NCBI GenBank assembly: GCA_050258815.1
Contig: JBLMZM010000085.1
Location: 1 to 63,946 of the forward strand
From: JAAXKN01 sp050258815
Lineage (GTDB): Bacteria > Bacteroidota > Ignavibacteria > Ignavibacteriales > SURF-24
Length of the DNA stretch: 63,946 nucleotides
Reading direction: 5' to 3'
Below the pieces are notes generated by a model. The model was not told where the DNA came from. It saw only the letters and a list, made by a program, of their open reading frames with translations, and made no database searches. Below are positions 19,001 to 26,439 of this stretch, piece by piece; within the stretch, counting starts at the first letter, position 1; the number at the start of each line of letters is the position of its first letter. Position numbers and translations under genes: made by a program.

Positions 19001-20045
19001 CCAGATATCGCTTGCTGGCAGGAATTGAATCGGCAGTAAACGCAAACATTTTTATATCATTGAATTCCGCTGCCTGATTAGGGAAGCTTCTGAATTCAAT
19101 CCTTTTCTTTATATTTATAATTCCGCCGGTATTTCTATCCTCAGACAGTGCATCCTTAACGGATATATCATTACTAATTGAGTTACTTTTTGAGGGAAGA
19201 TCGTCTGTTTTTGCCTGATCCTTTTTAGGGACTTGTTTTTTCAACGAATCATAAATTTGTAGGAATCTCTCATTCTCTTTGAACAAATCCTTAATCTTAT
19301 CGGCCTTTGAAAGAGCAGGGCGGAACTGGAACATTGCAAGCATAGCTTCCAGTTCAAGCAGTTGTGCCTGTAAATGAAGTTCCTTCAGATTCAAATCCGA
19401 AAGTATCTTTTGTGCCGCGAGCTGAGAGAACCAGAATTCCTTTTTTCTTAAAGCCTCTTCACCTTCCTCAAGAAGGAAACTGCCAGAAACAGATCCATTA
19501 TCCATAAGGTCCCTTAAACCCACGGCAGTCTTATACCATTTTTTTAATCCTTTCAACCCGGGATTTTTGTTCCCATCAACAATAATTGCCCGGTCTATTT
19601 CCTCAAGAGCTTCAAAATATCTGCCCAGGCCCGCCAGACTTCTGGCCTTGTTAATGTATGACCATACCAGCAGGGACTGTTGATTCCGGATTGAAACTTC
19701 CAGATCGGATAAGGCTCCTTCATAAATGCTCATTCTGCTCAGGAAGAACCCTCTATACAGTCTCGGATTCAGGGCATTGCCACCTATTTCAACGGCTAAA
19801 TTGGCGAGTTCAAGAGCCCTGGCCGGACTACCATTTTCCAGCAATGCCCATGCATAGCACAATGCGGCATTATAATCGTCTGGTGCTGCATCATATGCCA
19901 TTTGGGATAACTCCAGGGCCGGTTGAAATCTTCCATTCCATAAATGCTCATATGCAATGGAAAGCATTTCGTCAATATGCTCAGAATCGTTTTTATTTCC
20001 GCTGATTATTTTACTCATAAGGTCCAAATCCTTAATCCAGGCCAT
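16029..20045 (-). CDS. TPR protein with three tandem CbbX/SpoVK-type AAA+ domains
   Basis: 1338 residues. The N-terminal 270 residues look like TPR helical repeats (ALELSQMAYDAAPDDYNAA, ALSDLEVSIRNQ). A beta-rich domain at about 325-445 contains VWYLNG and GFWQKGQGRLEIHINN. Then come three closely related AAA+ modules, each with Walker A GNPGTGKTT (first near 546), a pore-loop-like GHxxExDRxGLVxxYIGxTA, Walker B LFIDEAYTL/S and arginine-finger region NPGLxSRF. All three appear catalytically intact. Single-module CbbX remodels rubisco; SpoVK acts in sporulation; tandem versions are also found near type VII systems. No such partner is here. Function unknown, probably a protein remodeller with the TPR and beta domain choosing the client. 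Confidence 0.85.
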   Translation of the reverse strand: MAWIKDLDLMSKIISGNKNDSEHIDEMLSIAYEHLWNGRFQPALELSQMAYDAAPDDYNAALCYAWALLENGSPARALELANLAVEIGGNALNPRLYRGFFLSRMSIYEGALSDLEVSIRNQQSLLVWSYINKARSLAGLGRYFEALEEIDRAIIVDGNKNPGLKGLKKWYKTAVGLRDLMDNGSVSGSFLLEEGEEALRKKEFWFSQLAAQKILSDLNLKELHLQAQLLELEAMLAMFQFRPALSKADKIKDLFKENERFLQIYDSLKKQVPKKDQAKTDDLPSKSNSISNDISVKDALSEDRNTGGIINIKKRIEFRSFPNQAAEFNDIKMFAFTADSIPASKRYLVQFDEQRTCFVGAEITFFNPLYDNNDYRLSGSAVWYLNGTESGRNYFSINVIKAWPEVAFVQSWGTEHPGFWQKGQGRLEIHINNQKVCERWFLIGNSEIEQSTDTKINKMEYFSEEDSLTSVQKHRYLSDQENPTNYPAEKDESLSLLMNELDGFVGLKKVKESMQDFVNYLEYLNERKRFGLNNKGNFSIHCIFQGNPGTGKTTISRLVGRIFKAMGLLEKGHVVEVDRAGLVGQYIGETAIKTEKVINEAMGGVLFIDEAYTLIKKSSGGQDFGQEAIDVLLKRMEDYSGAFVVIAAGYPEEMQTFIDSNPGLKSRFTHYFNFDDYSPDEMIEIFNTISSKEDFSIEKDALELLRKEFTRLYRKRDKSFGNARLVNKYFNSAKMQLSRRFIQMNEDEKTKEAMTSLLLADINAIITPGQEKTVSIPIDEESLSKALEDLNNLIGIDSVKKEINETVKLAKYFALQGEDITRKLSSHLVFLGNPGTGKTTVARIYSEIFSALGILPRGHLIETDRQGLVAGYIGQTARQTSSLIDQAIGGTLFIDEAYSLVKNGDSANDFGREAIDTLLKRMEDDKGKFIVIAAGYTGEMEHFLESNPGLRSRFTKTVVFEDYNPDELLQITLAQLNSRGYSLASEAKEALRKYYTELYRNRNKSFGNARIVRNLVDEALKNQFLRIADLPEDQGSKEVTKTVLLNDLQSIISGKSEKKQYKVEGDIEQLNRYMHELRNLTGLDQVKKSVEKLISSLKVAKLREKRGMTVLEKNLHAVFQGNPGTGKTTVARLLSKIYKEIGLLEKGHLVEVDRAALVAGYQGQTALKTDDIIKQAIGGTLFIDEAYTLSRGSNDFGQEAIDTLLKRMEDYKDQFIVIVAGYPDEMQKFLSSNPGLQSRFSNIFNFEDYSPRQLLEIAANISNESGYNLDEGALQFLLEIFTRLYNKRDRNFGNARTARHILYETISNQEERISKLTDFNDQDLMTITIEDVEKFAKL

Positions 20046-20371
20046 TTCTGTAAAATGTGAATCCTGGTCAATATGTTCATCTGATAGTGAAGTTAAGGCA
20101 AGGTATCAAAACAGTTGAAATCCAGATACTCGTTATACCGGATTAATACAAAGCCGGCATATCATTGCAGCAAATATATAATATTTTTTATTTAATCCGA
20201 AAAAATACATCATGTTTCATTATAATATTATCGACAGGAATACCGTAACAATTGAATATACTGATGGGGGAAAATGGAATGCCAAAAAAAGTTTATTATT
20301 TATGCAACTTCCGGATGTTGTTTTACGTCTAAATTTATAGTAACGGAATAAAACCTAGCCATGGAGGAATT
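20046..20371. other. Divergent intergenic region
   Basis: 326 bp between the AAA+ gene (minus) and the GIN-domain lipoprotein (plus). AT-rich; a ggagg ribosome site precedes the ATG at 20372. No clear terminator, RNA or ORF is seen. Confidence 0.4.
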
Positions 20372-21037
20372 ATGAAAATATTATTACAATTATCAGCCTT
20401 ACTTTTTCTTGTATTTGCAGGATGTCACGGGTTTGGAATAAACTGTCATGGCATTGGGGTAAGGGGGAGTGGAGTCACTAAAGAGGAAACGCGTAAGCTG
20501 GAAGATTTTAATGCTATCGATGCAGGTGGTGCTTACAATATTGAAATTGTTTGTGGTAAGTCGCCCGAGGTTACCATTTATGGTGAGGATAATATATTGC
20601 CTTTAATAAGGACTGAAGTCAGTGATCAAACACTACACATCTATAACAGGAAAAGCATCAGTCCAAGGCGTAAGATCAGGATTCAGATTAGCACAAATAA
20701 TATTGAGAAAATAAATGCCTCAGGGGCCAGCGACATTTCAATTTCAAACATAAACAACGACAGGTTTGATGTGGATGCAAGTGGCGCAGGCAAAATGAAC
20801 ATTTCAGGTAAAACCAATTATATAGCGCTTAGTCTTTCCGGGGCAGTCAAAGTCAATGCACGGGATCTGATTTCAGACAATGCGAATGTTGAGATCAGCG
20901 GGGCTTCGAAAGCGGAAGTTTATGCCTCAAAAGAATTAAGAGCAGAGATTTCCGGAGTCGGAAGTCTGGATTATTATGGAAATCCTGAAAAAGTAAAGAG
21001 AAATATCTCGGGTGTCGGATCCATAAATCAGAGATAG
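20372..21037 (+). CDS. GIN-domain (DUF2807) lipoprotein
   Basis: 221 residues. A lipoprotein signal ends VFAGC (Cys18). Residues about 47-215 form the putative auto-transporter adhesin head GIN domain (DUF2807), a short right-handed beta-helix: FNAIDAGGAYNIEIVCG, then repeated ASGAS/LSGAVKVNA/ISGASKAEVYA/ISGVGSLDYYG rungs. The family is common in Bacteroidetes/FCB bacteria with no defined function beyond a cell-surface location. No neighbour suggests a role. Confidence 0.88.
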   Translation: MKILLQLSALLFLVFAGCHGFGINCHGIGVRGSGVTKEETRKLEDFNAIDAGGAYNIEIVCGKSPEVTIYGEDNILPLIRTEVSDQTLHIYNRKSISPRRKIRIQISTNNIEKINASGASDISISNINNDRFDVDASGAGKMNISGKTNYIALSLSGAVKVNARDLISDNANVEISGASKAEVYASKELRAEISGVGSLDYYGNPEKVKRNISGVGSINQR

Positions 21038-21269
21038 TATTGTTTCCTGCATTATATAGTGGCTGCCATAAGGGCAAATTTATTGAATCTGGGTCTTGAA
21101 AGCTGAATTGAATACATAAATTTGGCGGAACTTTACCCGGTATTCAGGCAGATTGGCTCTTAAGGCAGCTTTTTTTTATTATTTCCCAGACTGCGCCTGC
21201 CATTAAATTGAATCTTTTTCGAAATGAATGTATCTTTAATTGCATCACTAATTTATTCAGGAAAATATA

Positions 21270-21761
21270 ATGGAAAACTATAGTCCTCAGATAGCAATAA
21301 TCATGGGAAGTGATTCTGACCTGCCGGTCATGAAAGAAGCAGCAACTGTATGTGATCAGTTTGGAGTAATGTTTGAGTTAAAAATTATTTCTGCGCATCG
21401 TACGCCTCATCTCTTAGCAGAATACGCAACAGAGGCTATAAACAGGGGAATAAAAGTAATAATTGCCGGAGCTGGCGGAGCTGCACACCTGCCAGGTGTG
21501 GCCGCGGCCTATACGCCATTGCCAGTAATTGGTGTCCCGATTCTGAGTAAAGCCTTAAATGGCCTGGATTCTCTATTGTCAATTGTGCAGATGCCTTCAG
21601 GCATTCCGGTAGCTACGGTGGCTATTGGGGGAGCCAAAAATGCTGCTCTGCTTGCGATTCAGATTCTTGCGGTAGAGGATAAGGAATTACTGGAAAAAAT
21701 GAAGCAGTATAAGAAGAAACTCGCTGAAGAATCTGCCGCCAAGAACAACGCAATAGGATAA
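21270..21761 (+). CDS. purE: 5-(carboxyamino)imidazole ribonucleotide mutase
   Basis: Purine synthesis enzyme of class I PurE type, converting N5-CAIR to CAIR in the cytosol. 163 residues with the family motifs IIMGSDSDLPVM at 10-21, ISAHRTPHLL near 40-48, and the glycine-rich AGAGGAAHLPGVAAA near 71-85, followed by LSKALNGLDSLLSIVQMPSGIPV. Length is normal. It stands alone with a strong terminator 30 bp downstream; purK is not adjacent. Confidence 0.96.
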   Translation: MENYSPQIAIIMGSDSDLPVMKEAATVCDQFGVMFELKIISAHRTPHLLAEYATEAINRGIKVIIAGAGGAAHLPGVAAAYTPLPVIGVPILSKALNGLDSLLSIVQMPSGIPVATVAIGGAKNAALLAIQILAVEDKELLEKMKQYKKKLAEESAAKNNAIG

Positions 21762-21790
21762 AACCTCCTGCTAAAAGATGCCATTTTCAT

Positions 21791-21826
21791 AAAGCCGTTA
21801 CTTTTAACGTAACGGCTTTTCTTTTT
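21791..21826 (+). terminator. Rho-independent terminator after purE
   Basis: Perfect 11-bp stem AAAGCCGTTAC (21791-21801) / GTAACGGCTTT (21809-21819), 7-nt loop, then TCTTTTT. Confidence 0.93.
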
Positions 21827-21863
21827 GAGAACAAATCAGACGCTTTATCCTGGATGATGTCAT

Positions 21864-21911
21864 TTTTACCCGTCATACATAACTTCGCCCAGTCAGTATG
21901 ATCGGGTAAAA
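21864..21911. repeat. Long inverted repeat upstream of the hydrogenase promoter
   Basis: Left arm TTTTACCCG-TCATAC (21864-21878) and right arm GTATGA-T-CGGGTAAAA (21896-21911) pair over 15 bp with one bulged T at 21902 and a 17-nt loop. No T-run follows on either strand, so it is not a standard terminator. It ends about 155 bp upstream of the -24 element. It could be a wide operator or an RNA structure of an unseen upstream transcript. Confidence 0.6.
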
Positions 21912-21998
21912 TTATGCGAAAATCGAAGGAAACCGGAGATGATGTCCTATATTTTTTTATAAATATGATGGAATACTTTTCTTATTGTTAGGAAAAAT

Positions 21999-22013
21999 CA
22001 CAATAAATTTGTG
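21999..22013. promoter_or_regulatory. Candidate activator site CACAA-N5-TTGTG
   Basis: A perfect 5-bp inverted repeat centred about 87 bp before the predicted sigma-54 transcription start, the usual distance for an enhancer-binding protein. It resembles half of a Rex site in letters but has the arms in the reverse order, so I do not call it Rex. Confidence 0.3.
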
Positions 22014-22066
22014 CCCTTAAATCCGATATCTATGCCTTAATTAAAGAAAACGGGTTTTAAAAGAAG

Positions 22067-22082
22067 TGGCATATTAATTGCG
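22067..22082 (+). promoter_or_regulatory. Sigma-54 (-24/-12) promoter of the hydrogenase island
   Basis: TGGCAT (22067-22072), 5-bp spacer ATTAA, TTGCG (22078-22082). This matches the sigma-54 consensus TGGCAY-N5-TTGCW with the invariant GG and GC at correct spacing. The hydC ATG is 33 bp downstream. Control by an activator ATPase is expected. Confidence 0.75.
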
Positions 22083-22114
22083 TTAATTTACAAAAACCAA
22101 ATATAGGTAATGAA

Positions 22115-22609
22115 ATGCACTCACATATTTTTACAAGTTATCCACCCAAAGACAAAAGCAATCTGATCTCATTACTGCAGGAGGTGCAGAATATATATGG
22201 TTACTTACCTGAATCAGCACTTATTGATGTTGCTGGTTTCCTGGAAATGCCCCTCAGCAGAATTTATGGTGTAGCAACATTTTATAATCAGTTCAGATTA
22301 AAACCTCAGGGTAAGAATGTTATAAGGATTTGCAGGGGAACTGCATGCCATGTCAAAGGTTCCGCCAACTTACTATTCGCACTTGAAACAGCCCTTAACT
22401 GCAAGGCAGGTGAAACTACCAGAGATAAAAATTTTACTCTGGAAACCGTAGCCTGTATCGGTGCCTGCAGTATTGCCCCGGTCATTAATGTAAATAATGA
22501 TTATTATGGAAGGGCAACCGTAAAAGATATTCCTAAAATATTAAAAAAATATGCAGCTTCAGAAAGCTCAACAGAAAAAATTGAAGAACAAATTACGAGT
22601 GAACAATGA
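22115..22609 (+). CDS. hydC: NADH-dependent [FeFe] hydrogenase subunit HydC (NuoE-like), set 1
   Basis: Thioredoxin-like 2Fe-2S subunit of the trimeric HydABC enzyme, homologous to NuoE. 164 residues with the N-terminal helical NuoE part (LISLLQEVQNIYGYLPESAL, then SRIYGVATFYNQF), and four cluster cysteines in CRGTAC near 76-81 and CIGAC near 117-121. It begins the island, 33 bp behind the sigma-54 promoter, and overlaps hydB by four bases (ATGA), indicating translational coupling. It should sit next to the HydB flavin site in the complex. Confidence 0.92.
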   Translation: MHSHIFTSYPPKDKSNLISLLQEVQNIYGYLPESALIDVAGFLEMPLSRIYGVATFYNQFRLKPQGKNVIRICRGTACHVKGSANLLFALETALNCKAGETTRDKNFTLETVACIGACSIAPVINVNNDYYGRATVKDIPKILKKYAASESSTEKIEEQITSEQ

Positions 22610-24591
22610 AAACCTTTTTGGATAAATGCTGTGATGAATGCTGGCACAGCTTAGAAAAACCTTGTAATCAGTTTGTTACCTGCTGTACAGAGGGACCACT
22701 TTGTCATCACCACACTGAATGTAATGACAAGTTCAAGGCATTGAACAGAAGGCTGTCATACAAAGAACATGACATGCCAATTATATTCATCGGTATGGGA
22801 ACCTGCGGTCTGGCTTCCGGAGCAAAGAAAGTGGAAGAAGCCATAATCACTGAATTGAATAAATTAAATATACAGGCCAGGATTGAAGCCACTGGATGTA
22901 TTGGATATTGCGCAAAAGAAGTTATTGTGGATATTAAATTGCCGGGTCAGGACCGGATCTCCTATTGTGAGATAATTCCCAAAATTGTTCCTAAGTTTAT
23001 CCAAAGGACAATTGTTGAAAAAGGAATATTCAAAGAAAAACTTCTTGGTACCCATGGCAAAGCTACGACTGATGTCCCTCGTATCAATGATGATCCATTC
23101 TTTAAACATCAGATGAAACTGGTGCTTGAGAACTGCGGTATTATTAATCCAGATTCAATCGATGCATACATCGCTGCTGGTGGTTTCAAAGGATTGGATA
23201 AAGTTCTGCGCCTTATGAAACCCGAATCCGTCGTGAAAGAAATCCTTGCCAGTGGATTGCGCGGCAGGGGAGGAGCTGGTTTCCCAACAGGTAAGAAATG
23301 GGAGCTGGCATTAAAGAATAAATCTGACGTAAAATATGTAATCTGTAATGCCGATGAAGGTGACCCAGGTGCCTTCATGGATCGTTCAGTTCTTGAAAGT
23401 GACCCTTACAGGATCATTGAGGGTATGCTGATAGCTGCATATGCAATTGAGGCTACACACGGATATATTTATTGCCGTGCCGAATATCCGCTGGCAATTC
23501 AGAGACTCGAGAATTCAATTAAAGAATGTAAAAAATATAGTTTGCTGGGTAAAAATATCCTCGGAAGCAATTTCAGTTTCGAATTAAAGATAAAGAAAGG
23601 GGCCGGAGCATTTGTCTGCGGTGAGGAAACCGCACTGATTGCCTCAATTGAAGGCAAGAGAGGCATGCCGAAACCTCGTCCTCCTTTCCCTGCACAATCA
23701 GGTCTCTGGGGAAAACCTACAATCATCAACAATGTCGAGACTCTGGCCAATGTTTCTACCATAATAACCAGAGGGTCAAACTGGTTTTCATCAATTGGTA
23801 CCCAAACAAGTAAGGGAACAAAAGTATTCGCTCTTAGCGGGAAGATCAAGAATTCAGGTTTAGTGGAAGTTCCAATGGGCGTTACACTTGAGGACGTTGT
23901 TTTTAACATTGGCGGAGGCATCCCGGATAATAAATTATTCAAGGCTGTCCAGATTGGTGGTCCCTCAGGCGGGTGCTTACCCGACAGCGTTATTAAGACC
24001 AAAGTTGATTACGAATCGCTGAAAACTGTTGGCGCAATGATGGGGTCTGGTGGATTTGTGGTGATGGACGAAGATACCTGCATGGTTGATGTTGCCAGAT
24101 ACTTTCTGACATTCATACAGAATGAATCATGCGGAAAGTGCGTTCCTTGCCGTGAAGGTACAAAGAGAATGCTGGAAATAATAGAACGAATTCCGAAAAG
24201 CTATAAAAATACTAAAGATAAGCTGGAACAATTACAAAGGTTTAAAGGGGTAGTACATTTACAGCGTCTTGCTGATGTAATTCGCGATACCTCCCTGTGC
24301 GGCCTCGGACAATCTGCTCCGAATCCCGTACTTTCAGGCCTCAGATATTTCAAAGATGAATACGAAGCTCATTTGTACGACAGAAAATGTCCGGCTGGTG
24401 TTTGTAAGGAGTTGCTGACATTTTCAATAGATAACAGTGTATGTAGCGGCTGCGGACTATGCCTGAAAAAATGCCCCAACGAAGCCATTGCAGGCGAGAA
24501 AGGACAGGCTCATTATATTATTCAGGATAAATGTATTCAGTGCGGTATGTGTTTTGAATCCTGCCGCTTTAAAGCTATTGAAATAAATTAA
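22606..24591 (+). CDS. hydB: NADH-dependent [FeFe] hydrogenase subunit HydB (NuoF-like), set 1
   Basis: Flavin subunit, the site of NADH exchange and presumably of electron bifurcation. 661 residues: a Cys-rich N-terminus (8 Cys in residues 8-39), a thioredoxin-like 2Fe-2S domain (about 57-150; GTCGLASGA and CIGYC), the NuoF core with FMN/NADH motif GLRGRGGAGFPTGKKW near 219, CNADEGDPGAFMD and CGEETALIASIEG, the SLBB part, the N3-type 4Fe-4S motif SCGKCVPCREG plus CGLGQSAPNP, and a C-terminal 2[4Fe-4S] ferredoxin (CSGCGLCLKKCP, CIQCGMCFESC). This is the full bifurcating-type HydB plan. The Cys-rich head is an extra feature relative to HydB of Thermotoga as I remember it. Confidence 0.94.
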   Translation: MKTFLDKCCDECWHSLEKPCNQFVTCCTEGPLCHHHTECNDKFKALNRRLSYKEHDMPIIFIGMGTCGLASGAKKVEEAIITELNKLNIQARIEATGCIGYCAKEVIVDIKLPGQDRISYCEIIPKIVPKFIQRTIVEKGIFKEKLLGTHGKATTDVPRINDDPFFKHQMKLVLENCGIINPDSIDAYIAAGGFKGLDKVLRLMKPESVVKEILASGLRGRGGAGFPTGKKWELALKNKSDVKYVICNADEGDPGAFMDRSVLESDPYRIIEGMLIAAYAIEATHGYIYCRAEYPLAIQRLENSIKECKKYSLLGKNILGSNFSFELKIKKGAGAFVCGEETALIASIEGKRGMPKPRPPFPAQSGLWGKPTIINNVETLANVSTIITRGSNWFSSIGTQTSKGTKVFALSGKIKNSGLVEVPMGVTLEDVVFNIGGGIPDNKLFKAVQIGGPSGGCLPDSVIKTKVDYESLKTVGAMMGSGGFVVMDEDTCMVDVARYFLTFIQNESCGKCVPCREGTKRMLEIIERIPKSYKNTKDKLEQLQRFKGVVHLQRLADVIRDTSLCGLGQSAPNPVLSGLRYFKDEYEAHLYDRKCPAGVCKELLTFSIDNSVCSGCGLCLKKCPNEAIAGEKGQAHYIIQDKCIQCGMCFESCRFKAIEIN

Positions 24592-24633
24592 CAATTATTC
24601 GATTACTATAATTTGAAATAGTAGGAGTTTGTA

Positions 24634-26370
24634 ATGGTTCAGTTAACCATAAATAATATAAAAGTAAACGCAGAAGAAGGAATGACCATTCTGGATGCCG
24701 CCAAATCTGTGGGCATACACATACCTACTTTATGTCATCTGAAGAATCTTAGTCCTACGGGCGCCTGCAGGATATGCGTAGTTGAAGTTGAGGGGCAGAG
24801 AGGACTAATTCCAAGTTGTGCATATCCGGTATTCGAGGGAATGTCAATTGAGACAAACTCTCCCAGGGTACGCAAGGCACGTAAGACTATTGTTGAGTTG
24901 CTGATAGAAAATCACCCTCAGGATTGCCTGGTTTGCGTAAGGAATAAGAACTGTGAGCTTCAGGATCTTTCAGAACAATACGGTGTCAGGGAACATAGAT
25001 ACAGCGGCGAATCAAAGAAACACGCTATTGATATCTCCAGTGCATCAATGGAAAGGGATCCTGCCAAGTGTATTTTATGCGGAAGATGTGTACGCGTTTG
25101 CAATGAAGTTCAGAAAGTTGGAGCAATTGATTTTACAAACAGGGGATTCTCAAGTACAGTAACCACTCCTTATAATAAAGGATTAAATGTTAGTGACTGT
25201 ATTCTTTGCGGACAGTGTATATTGGTTTGCCCTACAGCTGCATTAAGAGAGAAGAGTGCTTTGAAGGAAGTAGCATATGCTCTCAATGACAAAACAAAGT
25301 TTACAATTGCACAGGTTGCCCCTGCAGTTCGCGCAACTGTAGGCGAAGAATATAATATGCCTCTGGGCTCAAATGCCACGGGACAGTTGGTAACAGGTCT
25401 GAGAAGATTGGGTTTTGACCGCGTATTTGATACCAACTTTGCTGCCGATTTGACTATTATGGAAGAAGGTACCGAGCTGGTTAACCGCATTAAGAATAAT
25501 AAAAAACTTCCCATGTTCACAAGCTGCTGCCCGGGTTGGGTTAAGTACCTTGAACAGAACAGACCCCAGTTACTCGAACATGTTTCCACCTGTAAATCAC
25601 CACATGAGATGTTAGGTGCAGTAAGCAAAACTTATTATGCAAAGAAAATGGGAATAGATCCGAAAGATATTTTTGTGGTTTCTGTTATGCCCTGTACAGT
25701 GAAAAAATTTGAATCGGGACGTCCAGAGCTATCAGAAACACACCAGCAGGATGTTGATGCAGTTGTTACTACCAGGGAACTGGTAAGGTTCTTCAAGATG
25801 GCCGGTATTGACTTCAGTGATCTTCCTGAAGATAAATTTGACAATCCATTGGGTGAATCTACAGGAGCCGCTGTAATTTTCGGTACATCAGGAGGTGTAA
25901 TGGAAGCAGCTCTGCGTACAGCTTACCACATACTTACAGGTAGCGAACTGGAAACACTTGAATTCGAAGATATCCGTGGCTTGCAGGGTATAAAAGAAAC
26001 TGTAGTCAAAATTAACGACCTGGAATTAAATATTGCTGTTGTAAACGGTATTGGCAACATAGGTCCGATCCTTGATGAAATTGAAAAAGGCGAGTCAAAA
26101 TATGACTTTGTGGAAGTAATGTCTTGTCCCGGAGGATGTATCAATGGTGGTGGCCAGCCGATACACAATAAACCTGAAAAAGTTCAGAAGAGAATTAAGG
26201 CTCTGTATGAAATAGACAACAAGATGAACTGCCGCAAGTCGCATGAAAATGAAGCTGTAAAGACTATTTATAAGGAATTTTTTAAGGAACCCAACAGCCA
26301 TAAGGCACATGAGATACTGCATACAGAATATACTGACAGAAAACAGTTATTAAAAGATAAAGTTGGTTAA
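24634..26370 (+). CDS. hydA: [FeFe] hydrogenase catalytic subunit HydA, set 1
   Basis: Catalytic H2-forming/oxidising subunit, cytosolic. 578 residues of M3 type: 2Fe-2S domain (Cys34, 45, 48, 62), His-ligated 4Fe-4S (His94, Cys98, 101, 107), two 4Fe-4S (Cys146-156 and 189-199) and the H-domain. All three signatures are canonical: L1 FTSCCPGW (Cys298 proton relay, Cys299 cluster ligand), L2 VMPCTVKKFE (Cys354), L3 EVMSCPGGCINGGGQP (Cys498, Cys502). A small-subunit-like C-terminus ends the chain (HEILHTEYTDR). A taggag ribosome site lies before the ATG. The HydEFG maturation genes are not in the window. Confidence 0.96.
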   Translation: MVQLTINNIKVNAEEGMTILDAAKSVGIHIPTLCHLKNLSPTGACRICVVEVEGQRGLIPSCAYPVFEGMSIETNSPRVRKARKTIVELLIENHPQDCLVCVRNKNCELQDLSEQYGVREHRYSGESKKHAIDISSASMERDPAKCILCGRCVRVCNEVQKVGAIDFTNRGFSSTVTTPYNKGLNVSDCILCGQCILVCPTAALREKSALKEVAYALNDKTKFTIAQVAPAVRATVGEEYNMPLGSNATGQLVTGLRRLGFDRVFDTNFAADLTIMEEGTELVNRIKNNKKLPMFTSCCPGWVKYLEQNRPQLLEHVSTCKSPHEMLGAVSKTYYAKKMGIDPKDIFVVSVMPCTVKKFESGRPELSETHQQDVDAVVTTRELVRFFKMAGIDFSDLPEDKFDNPLGESTGAAVIFGTSGGVMEAALRTAYHILTGSELETLEFEDIRGLQGIKETVVKINDLELNIAVVNGIGNIGPILDEIEKGESKYDFVEVMSCPGGCINGGGQPIHNKPEKVQKRIKALYEIDNKMNCRKSHENEAVKTIYKEFFKEPNSHKAHEILHTEYTDRKQLLKDKVG

Positions 26371-26439
26371 TTAGCAGTAGTATTGCACAAAAGAAAGCAA
26401 AAAATAGTTACGATAACAAAATAAACCAGGTGTACTCTG

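Larger units (their letters stand above)
21762..22114. other. Regulatory spacer before the hydrogenase island
   Basis: 353 bp holding the purE terminator, a long bulged inverted repeat (21864-21911), a 9-bp direct repeat GATGATGTC (21853-21861, 21938-21946), an inverted repeat CACAA-N5-TTGTG (21999-22013) and a sigma-54 promoter (22067-22082). No ORF is seen. Confidence 0.6.

Noticed and set aside
20154..20169. CGGCAT...TTGCA resembling a sigma-54 promoter
   Set aside because: Spacer is 4 rather than 5 bp and the first base of the -24 motif differs.
26372..26387. TAGCAG-N5-TTGCA before the sensor-kinase gene, like a sigma-54 promoter
   Set aside because: The nearly invariant GG of the -24 element is AG; spacing and -12 alone are not enough.
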